Under the pieces are notes generated by a model. The model did not search any database and was not told where the DNA came from. It saw only the letters and a list, made by a program, of their open reading frames with translations. The translations under genes were made by a program, and so were the position numbers. Below, one piece after another: positions 43,784 through 52,989 of a stretch of DNA of 64,000 bases. Source of the DNA: Clostridiales bacterium UBA1770 (GTDB taxonomy: Bacteria > Bacillota > Clostridia > Oscillospirales > CAG-272); NCBI GenBank assembly GCA_002315325.1, contig DCGU01000080.1:19877-83876 (forward strand), given 5' to 3'. Position 1 is the stretch's first letter. The number at the start of each line of letters is the position of its first letter.

Positions 43784-44581
43784 ATGCTGACGAAGGAAAA
43801 ACTGTTCTCCCAATTGGATGCTTTTGCCATTCCCGACCATACCGTCGTTATGGCACACACCTCATTGCATGCCGTGGGACCCATCGAGGGCAGGGCAGAG
43901 GGACTGATTGCCATGCTGGAGGAATACTTCACTGCCAAGAACAGTTTGTTCTGCATTCCGACGCACACGTGGGACCGTTGCGGCGGTGACGTGATTGCGC
44001 TGGATATGACGCAGCCGTACACCTGTATCGGCACGCTGCCGACGGTGGCGGCCCGCATTGCCAAGCACCGCACCGAGAATCCTTCGCATTCCATGGCGGT
44101 GTTCGGGCCTGAACCGGATGCTGCCGCATTTGCAGCACTGGACGATAATATCGCGTCGTGTACTTCCCCCGACAGTTGCCACGGTGAAATCTATAAACGG
44201 GACGGCTGGATTTTGCTCATCGGCGTCGGACACAACAAAAATACGTTTTTGCACTGCGTGGACGAAATGCTGCAGGTGCCCAACCGCATGACCGACGAAC
44301 CTGTGGCGCTGCAGGTGAAACGGAAAGACGGTACAGTGGTAACGAAGCGCGGCCGTGAAATATTTGCCAAGGGGATTCCTGACGTGTCGGCCTATTTCCC
44401 CAAACTGGAGCCGGCGTTCCGGTATTACGGTGCCATTCGCGACGGCTTTATCGGTGACGCACCGACCATGCTGTGTTCAACGGCCAAAATGGTACAGGTT
44501 TGCAAACTGGTTTACGGCCGCAGTGCCGGCACGGAACTTTTTGCCGACGCGAAGCCGCTTGCGGAAGAACTGTATAAATAA
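43784..44581 (+). CDS. AAC(3)-family (YokD-like) acetyltransferase
   Basis: A 265-residue protein of the aminoglycoside N3-acetyltransferase fold (AntiBact/YokD family). Landmarks are VVMAHTSLHAVG near the N-terminus, FCIPTHTWD, HSMAVFGPEPDAAAF and the LLIGVGHNKNTFLHCVDEM segment with the family His and Glu. It uses acetyl-CoA in characterised members. Many chromosomal homologues act on other substrates, and the setting right after obgE looks like housekeeping, not a resistance cassette; no mobile element is near. It ends at a strong bidirectional terminator. Confidence 0.87.
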   Translation: MLTKEKLFSQLDAFAIPDHTVVMAHTSLHAVGPIEGRAEGLIAMLEEYFTAKNSLFCIPTHTWDRCGGDVIALDMTQPYTCIGTLPTVAARIAKHRTENPSHSMAVFGPEPDAAAFAALDDNIASCTSPDSCHGEIYKRDGWILLIGVGHNKNTFLHCVDEMLQVPNRMTDEPVALQVKRKDGTVVTKRGREIFAKGIPDVSAYFPKLEPAFRYYGAIRDGFIGDAPTMLCSTAKMVQVCKLVYGRSAGTELFADAKPLAEELYK

Positions 44582-44595
44582 TTGTTTTACATAAC

Positions 44596-44639
44596 AAAAT
44601 CGGGTAGGAAAGCGGCTGTGCTTCCTACCCGATTTTTTT
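44596..44639. terminator. Bidirectional terminator between AAC(3)-like gene and pgsA
   Basis: AAAATCGGGTAGGAA pairs with TTCCTACCCGATTTTTTT around a 10-nt loop. Confidence 0.9.
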
Positions 44640-44648
44640 CGGTGGGGT

Positions 44649-45248
44649 TTATTTTGTCTCAATATATTGTCCGGCGCAACGGCAATAATCAATGCCGGAC
44701 CAAACGGTCATGACCAACGTGGCAACGGCGAAAATGCCGGTCAGGGGCATCACACGGACGAGTTTTTCCGCACCGCAAAGCTGCCATAAGGCCGGTTCAA
44801 CCAATACGGCGACGAGGCAAACCATTTGGCACACCGTTTTGATTTTGCCCGGCATGGCGGCCGCCATAACCTTGCCGCCTTTGGAGGCGACCAGCGAACG
44901 TACCGTGGCAACGGCCAATTCACGGAAGATGATGACCATCGTTAAAAATACGAACGAAAGGCGAAGCGTATCGATGCGGTATATGACGACGAGTAACGCG
45001 GCCATAACTAAAAACTTATCGGCTAATGGGTCCATCAGTTTGCCGAAGTCGGTAATCAGGTTGTATTTGCGGGCTATTTTCCCGTCCAACGTATCCGTGA
45101 CGGAAGCCGCAATGAAAATAGCAGCGGCAATCAGGGACGAACCTGCGGCGGAAATCACCGATTCGGGCAGCAAATAGACTGCCACAAAGAAGGGAATCAG
45201 CACCATGCGCAGCATGGTCAGCTTGTTGGGTAAATTCATTTTTGACAT
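44649..45248 (-). CDS. pgsA: CDP-diacylglycerol--glycerol-3-phosphate 3-phosphatidyltransferase
   Basis: A 199-residue integral membrane enzyme with the CDP-alcohol phosphotransferase signature D-x2-D-G-x2-A-R-x8-9-G-x3-D-x3-D, seen as DTLDGKIARKYNLIT then GKLMDPLADK. It makes phosphatidylglycerol phosphate, the first committed step to phosphatidylglycerol and cardiolipin. About five hydrophobic helices are visible. It follows rimO by 24 bp, the standard rimO-pgsA order in Firmicutes. Confidence 0.94.
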   Translation of the reverse strand: MSKMNLPNKLTMLRMVLIPFFVAVYLLPESVISAAGSSLIAAAIFIAASVTDTLDGKIARKYNLITDFGKLMDPLADKFLVMAALLVVIYRIDTLRLSFVFLTMVIIFRELAVATVRSLVASKGGKVMAAAMPGKIKTVCQMVCLVAVLVEPALWQLCGAEKLVRVMPLTGIFAVATLVMTVWSGIDYCRCAGQYIETK

Positions 45249-45272
45249 ACGTTTTCCTCTGTTATGTCTATG

Positions 45273-46628
45273 TCACGCTTCCGGCACGACAACGGCTGTT
45301 CCGTACAGGTCGTAATCCACGATTTCATCCACGTGGACTTGGACGAAAGTGCCGGGGGCAATGCGGTGTTTGGCACGGAAGAAAATCTTGCCGTCGATGT
45401 CGGGGGCATCGGCTGCACTGCGGCCGAAATGCGCCTCACTCACGGGGTCGAAGTCCTCGCACAGGACGGTAATCGTTTTGCCGACCATGGCACGGTTCAG
45501 CTCTGCCGAGATGGCCATTTGTTCGCGCATCAATACGTCCATACGGTCCTGCTTTACCTGCTCGTCAATTTGGTCGGGCATGGCAGCGGCAGGCGTATCT
45601 TCTTCCTGCGAGTAGGTGAAGACGCCGACGCGTTCAAAGCGATTTTCCTTGACAAATGCGCACAGCTCGTTGAAGTCCTCGTCCGTTTCGCCGGGGAAAC
45701 CCGTGATAAACGTCGTACGAATCACGATGCCGGGAATCTCACGGCGCAATTTCTGTACGGTTTCACGGATCAATGCCGAGCCGCCGTGGCGGTTCATGCG
45801 TTTGAGCACGCTGTCGCTGATGTGCTGCATCGGCAGGTCAATGTATTTCAAAATGCGGGGGTTGTCGCGGATTTCGGCAACCAATTCGTCGGTGATTTTG
45901 TCGGGGTAGCAGTAGAGCAGGCGAATCCACGGAATGGACGTTGCTTCGGTAATTTTGTGCAGCAGTTCCGCCAGTTTATAGGAACCGTACAAATCCTGCC
46001 CGTAACGGGTGATATCCTGCGCAACGATGGTCAATTCTTTTACACCCAGCGATTCCATATCCTTGGCTTCCGCCACGATATCTTCCATGGGGCGGGAACG
46101 GAATTTGCCGCGAATGCCGGGAATGGCACAATAGGTGCAGCGGTTGTCGCAGCCTTCGGCTATCTTGAGATAGGCGGCGTATTCGGGTGTGGTTAAAATG
46201 CGGTCGCCGCCCAGTTTGACGGTGTCGTTGGGATCGCAGGAAAAGAAACGCGCGCTCTTTTTCCCTTTTTTTGTCAGAACGGCATTGACTGCTTCCACGA
46301 TGTGATGAATACTGCCGACACCTAATACGGCATCCACTTCGGGAATCTCTTTAAAGATTTCCTCGCGGTAGCGTTCCGACAGGCATCCCGTCACGATAAT
46401 GCCGCGCAGCTTTTTATGTTTTTTTAACCACGCAATATCCAAGATATTGTCGATGGATTCTTTTTTTGCACTCTCGATAAAAGCGCAGGTGTTGATGATG
46501 ATCACGTCTGCTTCGGTTTCATCCGGGGTGATTTGATAGCCGGCTTCCGCTACTTCATGCAGCATGACCTCGGTGTCCAGCTGATTTTTGGGACAACCGA
46601 GGGAAACAAATCCCACTTTGAAGGCCAT
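45273..46628 (-). CDS. rimO: Ribosomal protein S12 methylthiotransferase RimO
   Basis: A 451-residue radical SAM methylthiotransferase. The N-terminal UPF0004 domain has three cluster cysteines (SLGCPKNQLD, INTCAFIES, VTGCLSE). The radical-SAM C-x3-C-x2-C motif is GCDNRCTYCAIP, and a C-terminal TRAM domain follows. RimO (not MiaB) is supported by the VGFVSLGCPKNQLDTE opening. It methylthiolates the conserved Asp of S12. ATG 46628 follows GAGGAT. It is the first gene of the pair with pgsA and has its own promoter divergent from pfkA. Confidence 0.94.
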   Translation of the reverse strand: MAFKVGFVSLGCPKNQLDTEVMLHEVAEAGYQITPDETEADVIIINTCAFIESAKKESIDNILDIAWLKKHKKLRGIIVTGCLSERYREEIFKEIPEVDAVLGVGSIHHIVEAVNAVLTKKGKKSARFFSCDPNDTVKLGGDRILTTPEYAAYLKIAEGCDNRCTYCAIPGIRGKFRSRPMEDIVAEAKDMESLGVKELTIVAQDITRYGQDLYGSYKLAELLHKITEATSIPWIRLLYCYPDKITDELVAEIRDNPRILKYIDLPMQHISDSVLKRMNRHGGSALIRETVQKLRREIPGIVIRTTFITGFPGETDEDFNELCAFVKENRFERVGVFTYSQEEDTPAAAMPDQIDEQVKQDRMDVLMREQMAISAELNRAMVGKTITVLCEDFDPVSEAHFGRSAADAPDIDGKIFFRAKHRIAPGTFVQVHVDEIVDYDLYGTAVVVPEA

Positions 46629-46664
46629 ATAGGTATCCTCCGTACCACGATAATTGATTGATTT

Positions 46665-46693
46665 ATTGTATCATAACTGCCTATAACTGTCAA
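46665..46693 (-). promoter_or_regulatory. Promoter for rimO-pgsA
   Basis: Minus-strand TTGACA at 46693-46688 and TACAAT at 46670-46665, 17-bp spacer. Confidence 0.82.
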
Positions 46694-46724
46694 TAAAAAC
46701 AGTCTTTCGGGGCGGGGAAAGCAC

Positions 46725-46753
46725 TTGCCAAATGCATACGCTTGTGTTATACT
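46725..46753 (+). promoter_or_regulatory. Promoter for pfkA
   Basis: TTGCCA at 46725-46730 and TATACT at 46748-46753, 17-bp spacer. Confidence 0.78.
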
Positions 46754-46798
46754 ATATTTTGTATATTTATGCGAATTTTCGCACAGGAGATGGAATTC

Positions 46799-47779
46799 AT
46801 GACAGCAAAAAATGTGAAAACGATTGCCGTATTGACGTCCGGCGGCGATGCCCCCGGTATGAATGCCGCATTGCGCGCCGTTGTGCGCGCCGGTTTGGCG
46901 CAGGGCTACCGCGTTTACGGTATTTTTAACGGATATACGGGTTTGATTAACGACGACATGGAAGAAATGGCGTCCATTTCCGTGTCGGATATTATCGGCC
47001 GCGGCGGTACGATTTTGCGCACCAGCCGCTGCCCCGAGTTTGCCAAAGCAGAGGGGCGTCAAAAAGCGTATGAGGTGCTGCAAAAACGCGGCATCGACGC
47101 ACTGGTTGTCATCGGCGGTGACGGTTCCTTCCGCGGTGCCTGCGCACTGACTGCCGAGTACGGCGTCAATATTATCGGTATTCCCGGCACGATTGATAAC
47201 GATATCGGCTGCACCGAGTACACCATCGGCTTTGATACCGCCATCAATACCGTGCGCGAATGCATGGATAAAATTAAAGATACGGCGTTCTCCCACGAAC
47301 GCTGCAGCATCATCGAAGTCATGGGACGACATGCCGGCTATATTGCTTTGAACACTGCGATTGCCTGCGATGCCGAGGGCTGCATCGTTCCGGAAGTCAA
47401 TCTTGACGTTGACCGCGACGTGTTAGACCCGATTCGCAAATGGCGGGACCGCGGCAAGCGTCACTACCTGTTAGTCGTGGCAGAGGGGGCAACCGACAGC
47501 AATATGCTGGCGGAAGAAATCCGTTCCAAATTAGGCGTTAAGCCGACCGTTTCCGTTCTCGGGTATTTGCAGCGCGGCGGTTCTCCCACGGTCAAGGACC
47601 GTGTGACGGCATCCGTGATGGGTGTGCGCGCCGTGGATTTGATTGCCGAAGGAAATGCGGGGCAGGTGCTTGCCGTACAGGGCGGAAAAATCGTTGCCAT
47701 TCCGCTGCAGACCGCAGTTGAAATGAAAAAGACGTTGGATGAAGACGAATTGCGCACGGCGCAAATTTTGTCCTTATAA
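46799..47779 (+). CDS. pfkA: ATP-dependent 6-phosphofructokinase
   Basis: A 326-residue glycolytic enzyme. The nucleotide-binding GGDGSFRGA has Gly after the first Asp, as in ATP-using PfkA (PPi enzymes have Asp there). The catalytic PGTIDNDIGCTEYTIGFDTA and VMGRHAGYIAL follow. ATG 46799 is selected because the AGGAG site is 9 nt upstream; a nearer ATG at 46790 would be only 4 nt from it. It is the first gene of a plus-strand run leading into the deaminase gene. Confidence 0.95.
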   Translation: MTAKNVKTIAVLTSGGDAPGMNAALRAVVRAGLAQGYRVYGIFNGYTGLINDDMEEMASISVSDIIGRGGTILRTSRCPEFAKAEGRQKAYEVLQKRGIDALVVIGGDGSFRGACALTAEYGVNIIGIPGTIDNDIGCTEYTIGFDTAINTVRECMDKIKDTAFSHERCSIIEVMGRHAGYIALNTAIACDAEGCIVPEVNLDVDRDVLDPIRKWRDRGKRHYLLVVAEGATDSNMLAEEIRSKLGVKPTVSVLGYLQRGGSPTVKDRVTASVMGVRAVDLIAEGNAGQVLAVQGGKIVAIPLQTAVEMKKTLDEDELRTAQILSL

Positions 47780-47808
47780 TAAACCACCGAACGAGGAGAA
47801 CGAAAACG

Positions 47809-48300
47809 ATGGATCAGCGCGTATCGAAAGAGAACTATTACCTTGACATTGCCGCCACGGTCGCCGAGCGCAGTACCTGTCTGCGCCGTAAATTCGGTGC
47901 CATTATCGTCAAAAACGACAGCATCATTTCCACCGGATATAACGGTGCCCCCCGCGGCCGTAAAAACTGTTCCGACCTGCAGTTTTGTATGCGGGAACAT
48001 CTCAACATCCCCCGCGGCGAGCGTTACGAGCTTTGCCGTTCTGTCCATGCAGAGGCAAACGCAATTATTGCCGCAGCCCGCGACCAAATGCTGGGTGCCA
48101 CGCTGTATATGGCCTGTCTCAATCCGCAGGACGGTTCGCTGTACCCCGGCACGTGCAGCTGTATGATGTGTAAAAAGCAAATCATTAACGCCGGTATTGA
48201 AAAAATCGTTGTGCGCGATACGCCCACGGATTTCCGCGTGGTCAACGTGTCCGAATGGATTGACGATGACGATTCTCTGTCCGGTAAATTTGGCTATTGA
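47809..48300 (+). CDS. dCMP deaminase-family protein (ComEB type)
   Basis: A 163-residue zinc cytidine-deaminase-superfamily enzyme. The zinc/proton-shuttle motif is HAEANAI; the Cys pair is CSCMMCKKQI (the usual Pro before the first Cys is Ser here). The N-terminal RSTCLRRKFGAIIVKND and the TGYNGAPRG segment are typical of deoxycytidylate deaminase. It supplies dUMP for thymidylate synthesis. It follows pfkA by 29 bp with GAGGAG before the ATG and is the likely second gene of that operon. Confidence 0.92.
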   Translation: MDQRVSKENYYLDIAATVAERSTCLRRKFGAIIVKNDSIISTGYNGAPRGRKNCSDLQFCMREHLNIPRGERYELCRSVHAEANAIIAAARDQMLGATLYMACLNPQDGSLYPGTCSCMMCKKQIINAGIEKIVVRDTPTDFRVVNVSEWIDDDDSLSGKFGY

Positions 48301-48317
48301 GGAAGTATTTCGATACA

Positions 48318-48986
48318 ATGAAACGACTCTTTTCCCGCCGCTGCCCTATGATGCGCTTTGCGGCAATACTGCTTTTGCTTACGTCGGTGCTGCTGACCAT
48401 GTCCGGATGTGCGCACACCGTGACCGAAAAGGGCGGTGCCTACGTGGACGCCGCGACGGGTATTTCCTATACGTACGCCGGATTTGATTGGATGCCTATG
48501 GACGTGGGCGACCGCTATGCGACCATAAAAACGGGTTCGACGACGTACCCGCTGTATACCGTGAAGGAATTGTCCCCCGAAAAATGGCTTTGCACCGAGG
48601 ACGGCGACCTGTTCTACGCATCCGGTGTGACGATGCCGACGCTGGAAACGTTCGGCGCCGATGGCTTGCTGCTTTGCCGCCAAAAGTCCAAGGATACGCT
48701 TGTGTCCAACGTTGACGATGCGGAAACGGTTGCCGCCATCGTTGACCGTTTTTTGACGGGGCCGGCGATTTTTGAACCGGCTGCCGATCCCATCGACCGC
48801 TTGGAGTTGTATTTGACCTCGTCCGAGAATGCGGGTATCCGATACCATTTGATTTTGTTGTTTTATGAGGAGCCCGTTGCATTTACCGAAGACGGGTTTG
48901 ACTACGTCACAAACGTGTTGATGTACAGCCGCGCCCTCAACCGCTACGTGGACGGCGGCGCGTTCTTTTCGACCTATGCCGCGTGA
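48318..48986 (+). CDS. Uncharacterised lipoprotein
   Basis: A 222-residue protein with a lipoprotein signal: positively charged start (MKRLFSRR), a hydrophobic stretch, and the lipobox MSGC with Cys31. The mature part is about 190 residues, beta-rich in appearance, with no recognised domain. ATG 48318 follows TTGAGGAAG. Its end overlaps the rimI start by 11 bp, so the two are translationally coupled, although rimI acts in the cytoplasm. I do not assign a function. Confidence 0.82.
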   Translation: MKRLFSRRCPMMRFAAILLLLTSVLLTMSGCAHTVTEKGGAYVDAATGISYTYAGFDWMPMDVGDRYATIKTGSTTYPLYTVKELSPEKWLCTEDGDLFYASGVTMPTLETFGADGLLLCRQKSKDTLVSNVDDAETVAAIVDRFLTGPAIFEPAADPIDRLELYLTSSENAGIRYHLILLFYEEPVAFTEDGFDYVTNVLMYSRALNRYVDGGAFFSTYAA

Positions 48987-49431
48987 GACGATTGTGATTC
49001 GGGCGGCGCAGCAGACCGACCTGCCGCAGCTTGTCAGCGCGGAGCAGGTTTGTTTTTCCGACCCGTGGGAAGAGGCGGCATTTACCGCATTTCTCAGCGG
49101 CGGCGCTTTCGGCACGTACGTTGCCTGTGACGCGGCGGGAACCGTGTGCGGATATCTTTGCACCGTGTCCTGTCCGCCGGAGTATGAAATCGGCAATATT
49201 GCCGTATTGCCGGCATTTCGCCGTGCCGGCGTCGGACAGGCGCTGCTGTCTTTTGCACTGGAAACGGCAAAAGGGCAGGGCGCGGAAGACGTCTATTTGG
49301 AAGTCAGAGCCTCCAACGTACCGGCGCAGGGACTGTATGAAAAGAACGGTTTTGTCCGTATCGGTATACGGCGCAACTATTATAAATCTCCTACGGAAGA
49401 CGCCGTTTTGATGAAAAAGACGCTTGTTTGA
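48976..49431 (+). CDS. rimI: Ribosomal-protein-S18-alanine N-acetyltransferase-like GNAT protein
   Basis: A 151-residue GNAT acetyltransferase. The acetyl-CoA-binding loop is FRRAGVGQALL (R-x-x-G-x-G/A), preceded by EIGNIAVLPA and followed by VYLEVRASNVPAQGLYEKNGF, the RimI landmarks. The conserved downstream neighbour tsaD supports RimI over a generic GNAT. It overlaps the lipoprotein gene and precedes tsaD by about 70 bp. Confidence 0.88.
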   Translation: MPRETIVIRAAQQTDLPQLVSAEQVCFSDPWEEAAFTAFLSGGAFGTYVACDAAGTVCGYLCTVSCPPEYEIGNIAVLPAFRRAGVGQALLSFALETAKGQGAEDVYLEVRASNVPAQGLYEKNGFVRIGIRRNYYKSPTEDAVLMKKTLV

Positions 49432-49500
49432 CGTATGACGCACCGGCAAAATCTGCCCGTCGTATGATTGTTTTGAATGTTAAGAAAAGAGAAAAACAGC

Positions 49501-50520
49501 ATGTTTATCCTTGGTTTGGAAAGCTCCTGTGACGAAACGTCCGCAGCGGTTTTGGAAATGGACGAGGCGGCCGGCATTCGCCGTATTGCCTCCAACGTTG
49601 TGGCATCACAAATCGATATTCACAGTTTGTACGGCGGTGTCGTGCCTGAAATTGCCAGCCGTGCGCATATTGAAGCCGTCAGTTCCATCACGTACCGTGC
49701 GCTGGAAGAGGCCGGTGTGACCATTGACGATATCGGTGCCGTTGCCGTGACAACGCATCCGGGGCTCATCGGCGCGCTGCTCGTCGGCGTCAATTTTGCC
49801 AAATCTCTTGCCTTTTCCCATCATATTCCCCTGGTTTCGGTCAATCACGTGCACGGTCACGTCAGTGCTGCACTGTTGTCGGACCCGATGCTGAAGCCGC
49901 CTTTTTTGGCGCTCGTGGTGTCTGGCGGACATACGTCGCTGTATGCCGTCGATGATTTTACGACCTATCGTACGCTCGGCAGTACGCGCGATGATGCGGC
50001 CGGTGAAGCGTTTGACAAAATCGCCCGCGTCATCGGTATGCCGTATCCGGGCGGTGCCGCTTTGGATAAGTTGGCGTATGAGGGCAATCCAAAGGCATTC
50101 GTTTTGCCGTCCCCGGCCTTTCCGGGTGCCGGTTTTGATTTTTCTTTCAGCGGCCTGAAGACGGCTGCACTCAATTTAATCAACAGTGCCTCCCAGCGCG
50201 GAGAAACTATCAATCGTGCCGATTTGGCCGCCGCCTATACTGCCAAAATCGTGCGCGGTATTGCCGATAAAACGGCAGCGGCTTTGGCCGAAACGGGCGC
50301 CGAAACGTTGGTCATCGGCGGCGGTGTGGCCGCCAACTCGCATTTGCGCAGTGCCCTGCAAAAGGTGTGCGACGATGCCGGCGTTCGTTTTTCTCTCCCG
50401 CCGATTTCCCTGTGCGGGGATAATGCCGCCATGATTGCCGCCGCAGGCTATTACGAGTTTTTGGCAGGGGCAACGGCAGATACTTCGCTCAATGCTTACG
50501 CGACCGATGACGTCGAATGA
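49501..50520 (+). CDS. tsaD: tRNA N6-adenosine threonylcarbamoyltransferase TsaD
   Basis: A 339-residue ASKHA-fold protein with ILGLESSCDETSAAVLE at the start, the metal-binding HVHGH, and VSGGHTSLYAV. It installs threonylcarbamoyl at A37 of ANN-decoding tRNAs with TsaB and TsaE. ATG 49501 is favoured by family alignment; an in-frame ATG at 49477 would add eight residues. tsaB and tsaE, often beside rimI in Firmicutes, are not in this window. Confidence 0.95.
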   Translation: MFILGLESSCDETSAAVLEMDEAAGIRRIASNVVASQIDIHSLYGGVVPEIASRAHIEAVSSITYRALEEAGVTIDDIGAVAVTTHPGLIGALLVGVNFAKSLAFSHHIPLVSVNHVHGHVSAALLSDPMLKPPFLALVVSGGHTSLYAVDDFTTYRTLGSTRDDAAGEAFDKIARVIGMPYPGGAALDKLAYEGNPKAFVLPSPAFPGAGFDFSFSGLKTAALNLINSASQRGETINRADLAAAYTAKIVRGIADKTAAALAETGAETLVIGGGVAANSHLRSALQKVCDDAGVRFSLPPISLCGDNAAMIAAAGYYEFLAGATADTSLNAYATDDVE

Positions 50521-50567
50521 CGTTCGGCTTTTGATGAATTCAGACGTTTGACAGAAATGGAGTCCTT

Positions 50568-51569
50568 ATGGAATTAATTTGGAATTACGGTCACAGTGCG
50601 GTGACGCTTCCCGGTGACGTGTGCCGGTGGGTCCCGACGGCCGACGAGGCCGCGCTGCGCGTCATTCTCGCCCTGACCGATCCGGCCGTGGCAGCGGCAC
50701 CGGATATTGTGTCCGCCCTTGTCGGCGCGGCGCGATTGAGTATCCCTGCCGTAAAAAACGCATTGGAGTTTTGGCAGAAAAAGGGTATTTTCACGCTTTC
50801 GGCAGCCACCCAACCGGCGCAGAATACCCCCGAACAGACGATATCGGCTGTCCCTGCCGGTAAGATTGACGTTTCCATGCCGGAATACAGTTCCGAGGAA
50901 ATCGGGAACGTTTTGGAAAAGCGGGGTGAATTGTCCGATTTGGTGGACGTATGTAACCAACTGTGGGGCAAAATGCTCAACCGCCATGAAATCGGGAAAA
51001 TCGTTACATTGGTGGACTACTACGGGATCAACTCTGACTATTTATCCGAGACGTTTTCCTATGCCGTCCAGGAAGACCGTAAATCTGTCGGCTTCGTGGA
51101 AAAATTGATTGTGCAAATGATGGACGAGGGCGTTACCGAAACCGACGCATTGCGCGAACGGTTGACGAATATGCATCGCATCCACACGTTTGAAGGGGAA
51201 GTGCGCGCCCTGTTCGGCCTCAAGTCCCGCGCATTGTCCGCCAAAGAAAAGAAAATGGTGACGGCTTGGACCGACGAATATGGGTATGAAATGGACGTCG
51301 TAAAACGTGCGTATGACGTTACGGTGGACGCTATCGGTTCCCCGGCGCTCCCGTATGCCAACGCCGTACTGGACCGCTGGTTCCGTGCCGGTTTGAAAAC
51401 GTTGGCCGAAGTAGAAAACGACGTCAAAACACACAGCGCACAGGGGAACGGCGCCGGTTCCACTTATGAAACCGACGACGCTTTTGCCGAAGCACTCAAA
51501 CGCAGCTACGGCGCAGAATATGACAAAATGGGGTTAAATATCGGCAAGGGTTCCGCCCCGCAATCGTAA
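50568..51569 (+). CDS. DnaD/DnaB-like replication initiation protein
   Basis: A 333-residue protein with two DnaB_2/DnaD C-terminal-type domains: the first around residues 120-195 and the second ending in YANAVLDRWFRAG, the Y-x-x-x-I-x-x-W consensus. A winged-helix-like N-terminal domain precedes them. It helps load the replicative helicase. It lies 27 bp upstream of the DnaI-like loader gene. TCC-rich spacing and a weak AATGGAGTCC site precede ATG 50568. Confidence 0.88.
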   Translation: MELIWNYGHSAVTLPGDVCRWVPTADEAALRVILALTDPAVAAAPDIVSALVGAARLSIPAVKNALEFWQKKGIFTLSAATQPAQNTPEQTISAVPAGKIDVSMPEYSSEEIGNVLEKRGELSDLVDVCNQLWGKMLNRHEIGKIVTLVDYYGINSDYLSETFSYAVQEDRKSVGFVEKLIVQMMDEGVTETDALRERLTNMHRIHTFEGEVRALFGLKSRALSAKEKKMVTAWTDEYGYEMDVVKRAYDVTVDAIGSPALPYANAVLDRWFRAGLKTLAEVENDVKTHSAQGNGAGSTYETDDAFAEALKRSYGAEYDKMGLNIGKGSAPQS

Positions 51570-51596
51570 CGTTTCGTGCCGTTAACGGAGGACTGT

Positions 51597-52574
51597 ATGG
51601 GTTATAATAAAAGCAATTTTAAAATGATTCGCGAAAAATACGCGACTAAATATCGGCTGGCGCGGCAGTCGGCCGAAGAGAGAACCGCCGAGGTCGAGGC
51701 AGCCATTCCCGCTTTGTCTGACGTCAACCGCCAAATCGGTGCACTCGGTGCCTCTATGTTCAGCGTTGCCCTGAAAGAGGGCGCGTCCGGTATCGAAACC
51801 GTTAAGGAAAAAATGGAAGCGTTGCGGGCGCGCCGCAGGACGCTGCTGCTTGAGAACGGCTATCCGGAAGATTACTGCACTGTAAAATACGAATGTCCGC
51901 TTTGCGGCGATACGGGCTACGTTGACTGCAAGATGTGCGCGTGTATGAAACGCGATTTGGTGATGGCCGCGTATGAAACGTCGGGTTTGGGACGGCTTTT
52001 GTCGGAACAAACGTTTGATAATTTTAATTTGGACTATTACAACGGCAATCCGCAGTATCGGCAGTGCATGCAAATCAACGCGGCGTATATGCAGCGCTAT
52101 GCACAAACGTTTTCGCTGCCGGACGGTGCCCCGGAAAGCTTGCTTTTGATGGGCGGAACGGGTTTGGGAAAAACGCACCTGTCAACGGCCGTTGCCCGTT
52201 GTGTCATTGACAAAGGATATGACGTCCGCTACGTCACAGCCATCAATCTGCTCGCCGATTTTGAGGCGAAACGGTTTGGCTCCGCAGGCGCAGATGCCGA
52301 CGACGCCACGGCGGACTATCTGTCCTGTGATTTGTTAATTCTCGACGATCTCGGCACCGAGGTCGGCAATCAGTTTACGTTGTCCTGTATTTACAATTTG
52401 ATTGATTCCCGCTTGAACAGCGGTTTGCCGACCGTCATCAGTACCAACTTGGGCCAGCAGGAACTGCGTTCACGCTATAATGACCGCGTGACCAGCCGTC
52501 TGCTCGGTGCGTTCCGTCTCTTGTTCTTCCGCGGGACAGACGTGCGCATTCAAAAACTCAGCGAAAAACAATAA
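51597..52574 (+). CDS. dnaI: DnaI-like helicase loader (DnaC/IstB ATPase)
   Basis: A 325-residue AAA+ protein. The N-terminal part is helical with a zinc module (CPLC...DCKMC) near residues 100-115; the C-terminal ATPase has Walker A GGTGLGKTHL and Walker B LLILDDLGTE, plus an arginine-finger-like SRYNDRVTSRLL. It delivers the DnaB-type helicase to origins. ATG 51597 follows CGGAGGA. The DnaD-like gene directly upstream completes the Firmicute loading module. Confidence 0.9.
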   Translation: MGYNKSNFKMIREKYATKYRLARQSAEERTAEVEAAIPALSDVNRQIGALGASMFSVALKEGASGIETVKEKMEALRARRRTLLLENGYPEDYCTVKYECPLCGDTGYVDCKMCACMKRDLVMAAYETSGLGRLLSEQTFDNFNLDYYNGNPQYRQCMQINAAYMQRYAQTFSLPDGAPESLLLMGGTGLGKTHLSTAVARCVIDKGYDVRYVTAINLLADFEAKRFGSAGADADDATADYLSCDLLILDDLGTEVGNQFTLSCIYNLIDSRLNSGLPTVISTNLGQQELRSRYNDRVTSRLLGAFRLLFFRGTDVRIQKLSEKQ

Positions 52575-52591
52575 GAAACGAGGAAAAAACA

Positions 52592-52891
52592 ATGAAAAAA
52601 TATTGTCTTGTCGTGACGTATCACGCTGCAGCTGCCGGCGGCCGTGAGGAATTTCTGGAAGAAGTTGCCGCCGAGGGCATCCGTGAAACGGTACTGGCCG
52701 AGGAGGGCTGCCTGAAATACGATTATTATCTTTCCGCGGACGACCCCTGTGAACTGGTTGTGCTGGAGGAATGGACCACTGTCGAAAATCAGCAAGCGCA
52801 CGTTGCGCGTCCCCATATGGCGCGCTTGCGTGAAATTAAGAACAAATATATGACGTCCACCGTCCTGCAAACGTATTGGAACGAAGATTGA
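52592..52891 (+). CDS. ABM-domain (antibiotic biosynthesis monooxygenase-like) protein
   Basis: A 99-residue dimeric alpha/beta-barrel-type protein. The pattern ETVLAEEGCLKYDYYLSADDPCELVVLEEWTT matches the ABM superfamily. Short members act as quinol or heme-related monooxygenases or have unknown small-molecule roles; none can be chosen here. It follows the dnaI-like gene by 17 bp with an AAGAAACGAGG site. Downstream is a 90-bp gap leading to the tRNA promoter. Confidence 0.85.
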   Translation: MKKYCLVVTYHAAAAGGREEFLEEVAAEGIRETVLAEEGCLKYDYYLSADDPCELVVLEEWTTVENQQAHVARPHMARLREIKNKYMTSTVLQTYWNED

Positions 52892-52944
52892 CCGGCTGAT
52901 TTCTCTTAAAACGAATAAATAATGCCGTCGGCATAGGGATTGAC

Positions 52945-52974
52945 TTGACAATCCGTTGCTGTTTATGCTATAAT
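52945..52974 (+). promoter_or_regulatory. Promoter for tRNA-Gln
   Basis: TTGACA at 52945-52950 and TATAAT at 52969-52974, 18-bp spacer, 15 bp before the mature tRNA 5' end. Confidence 0.82.
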
Positions 52975-52989
52975 ATGCGACGGCTATTT

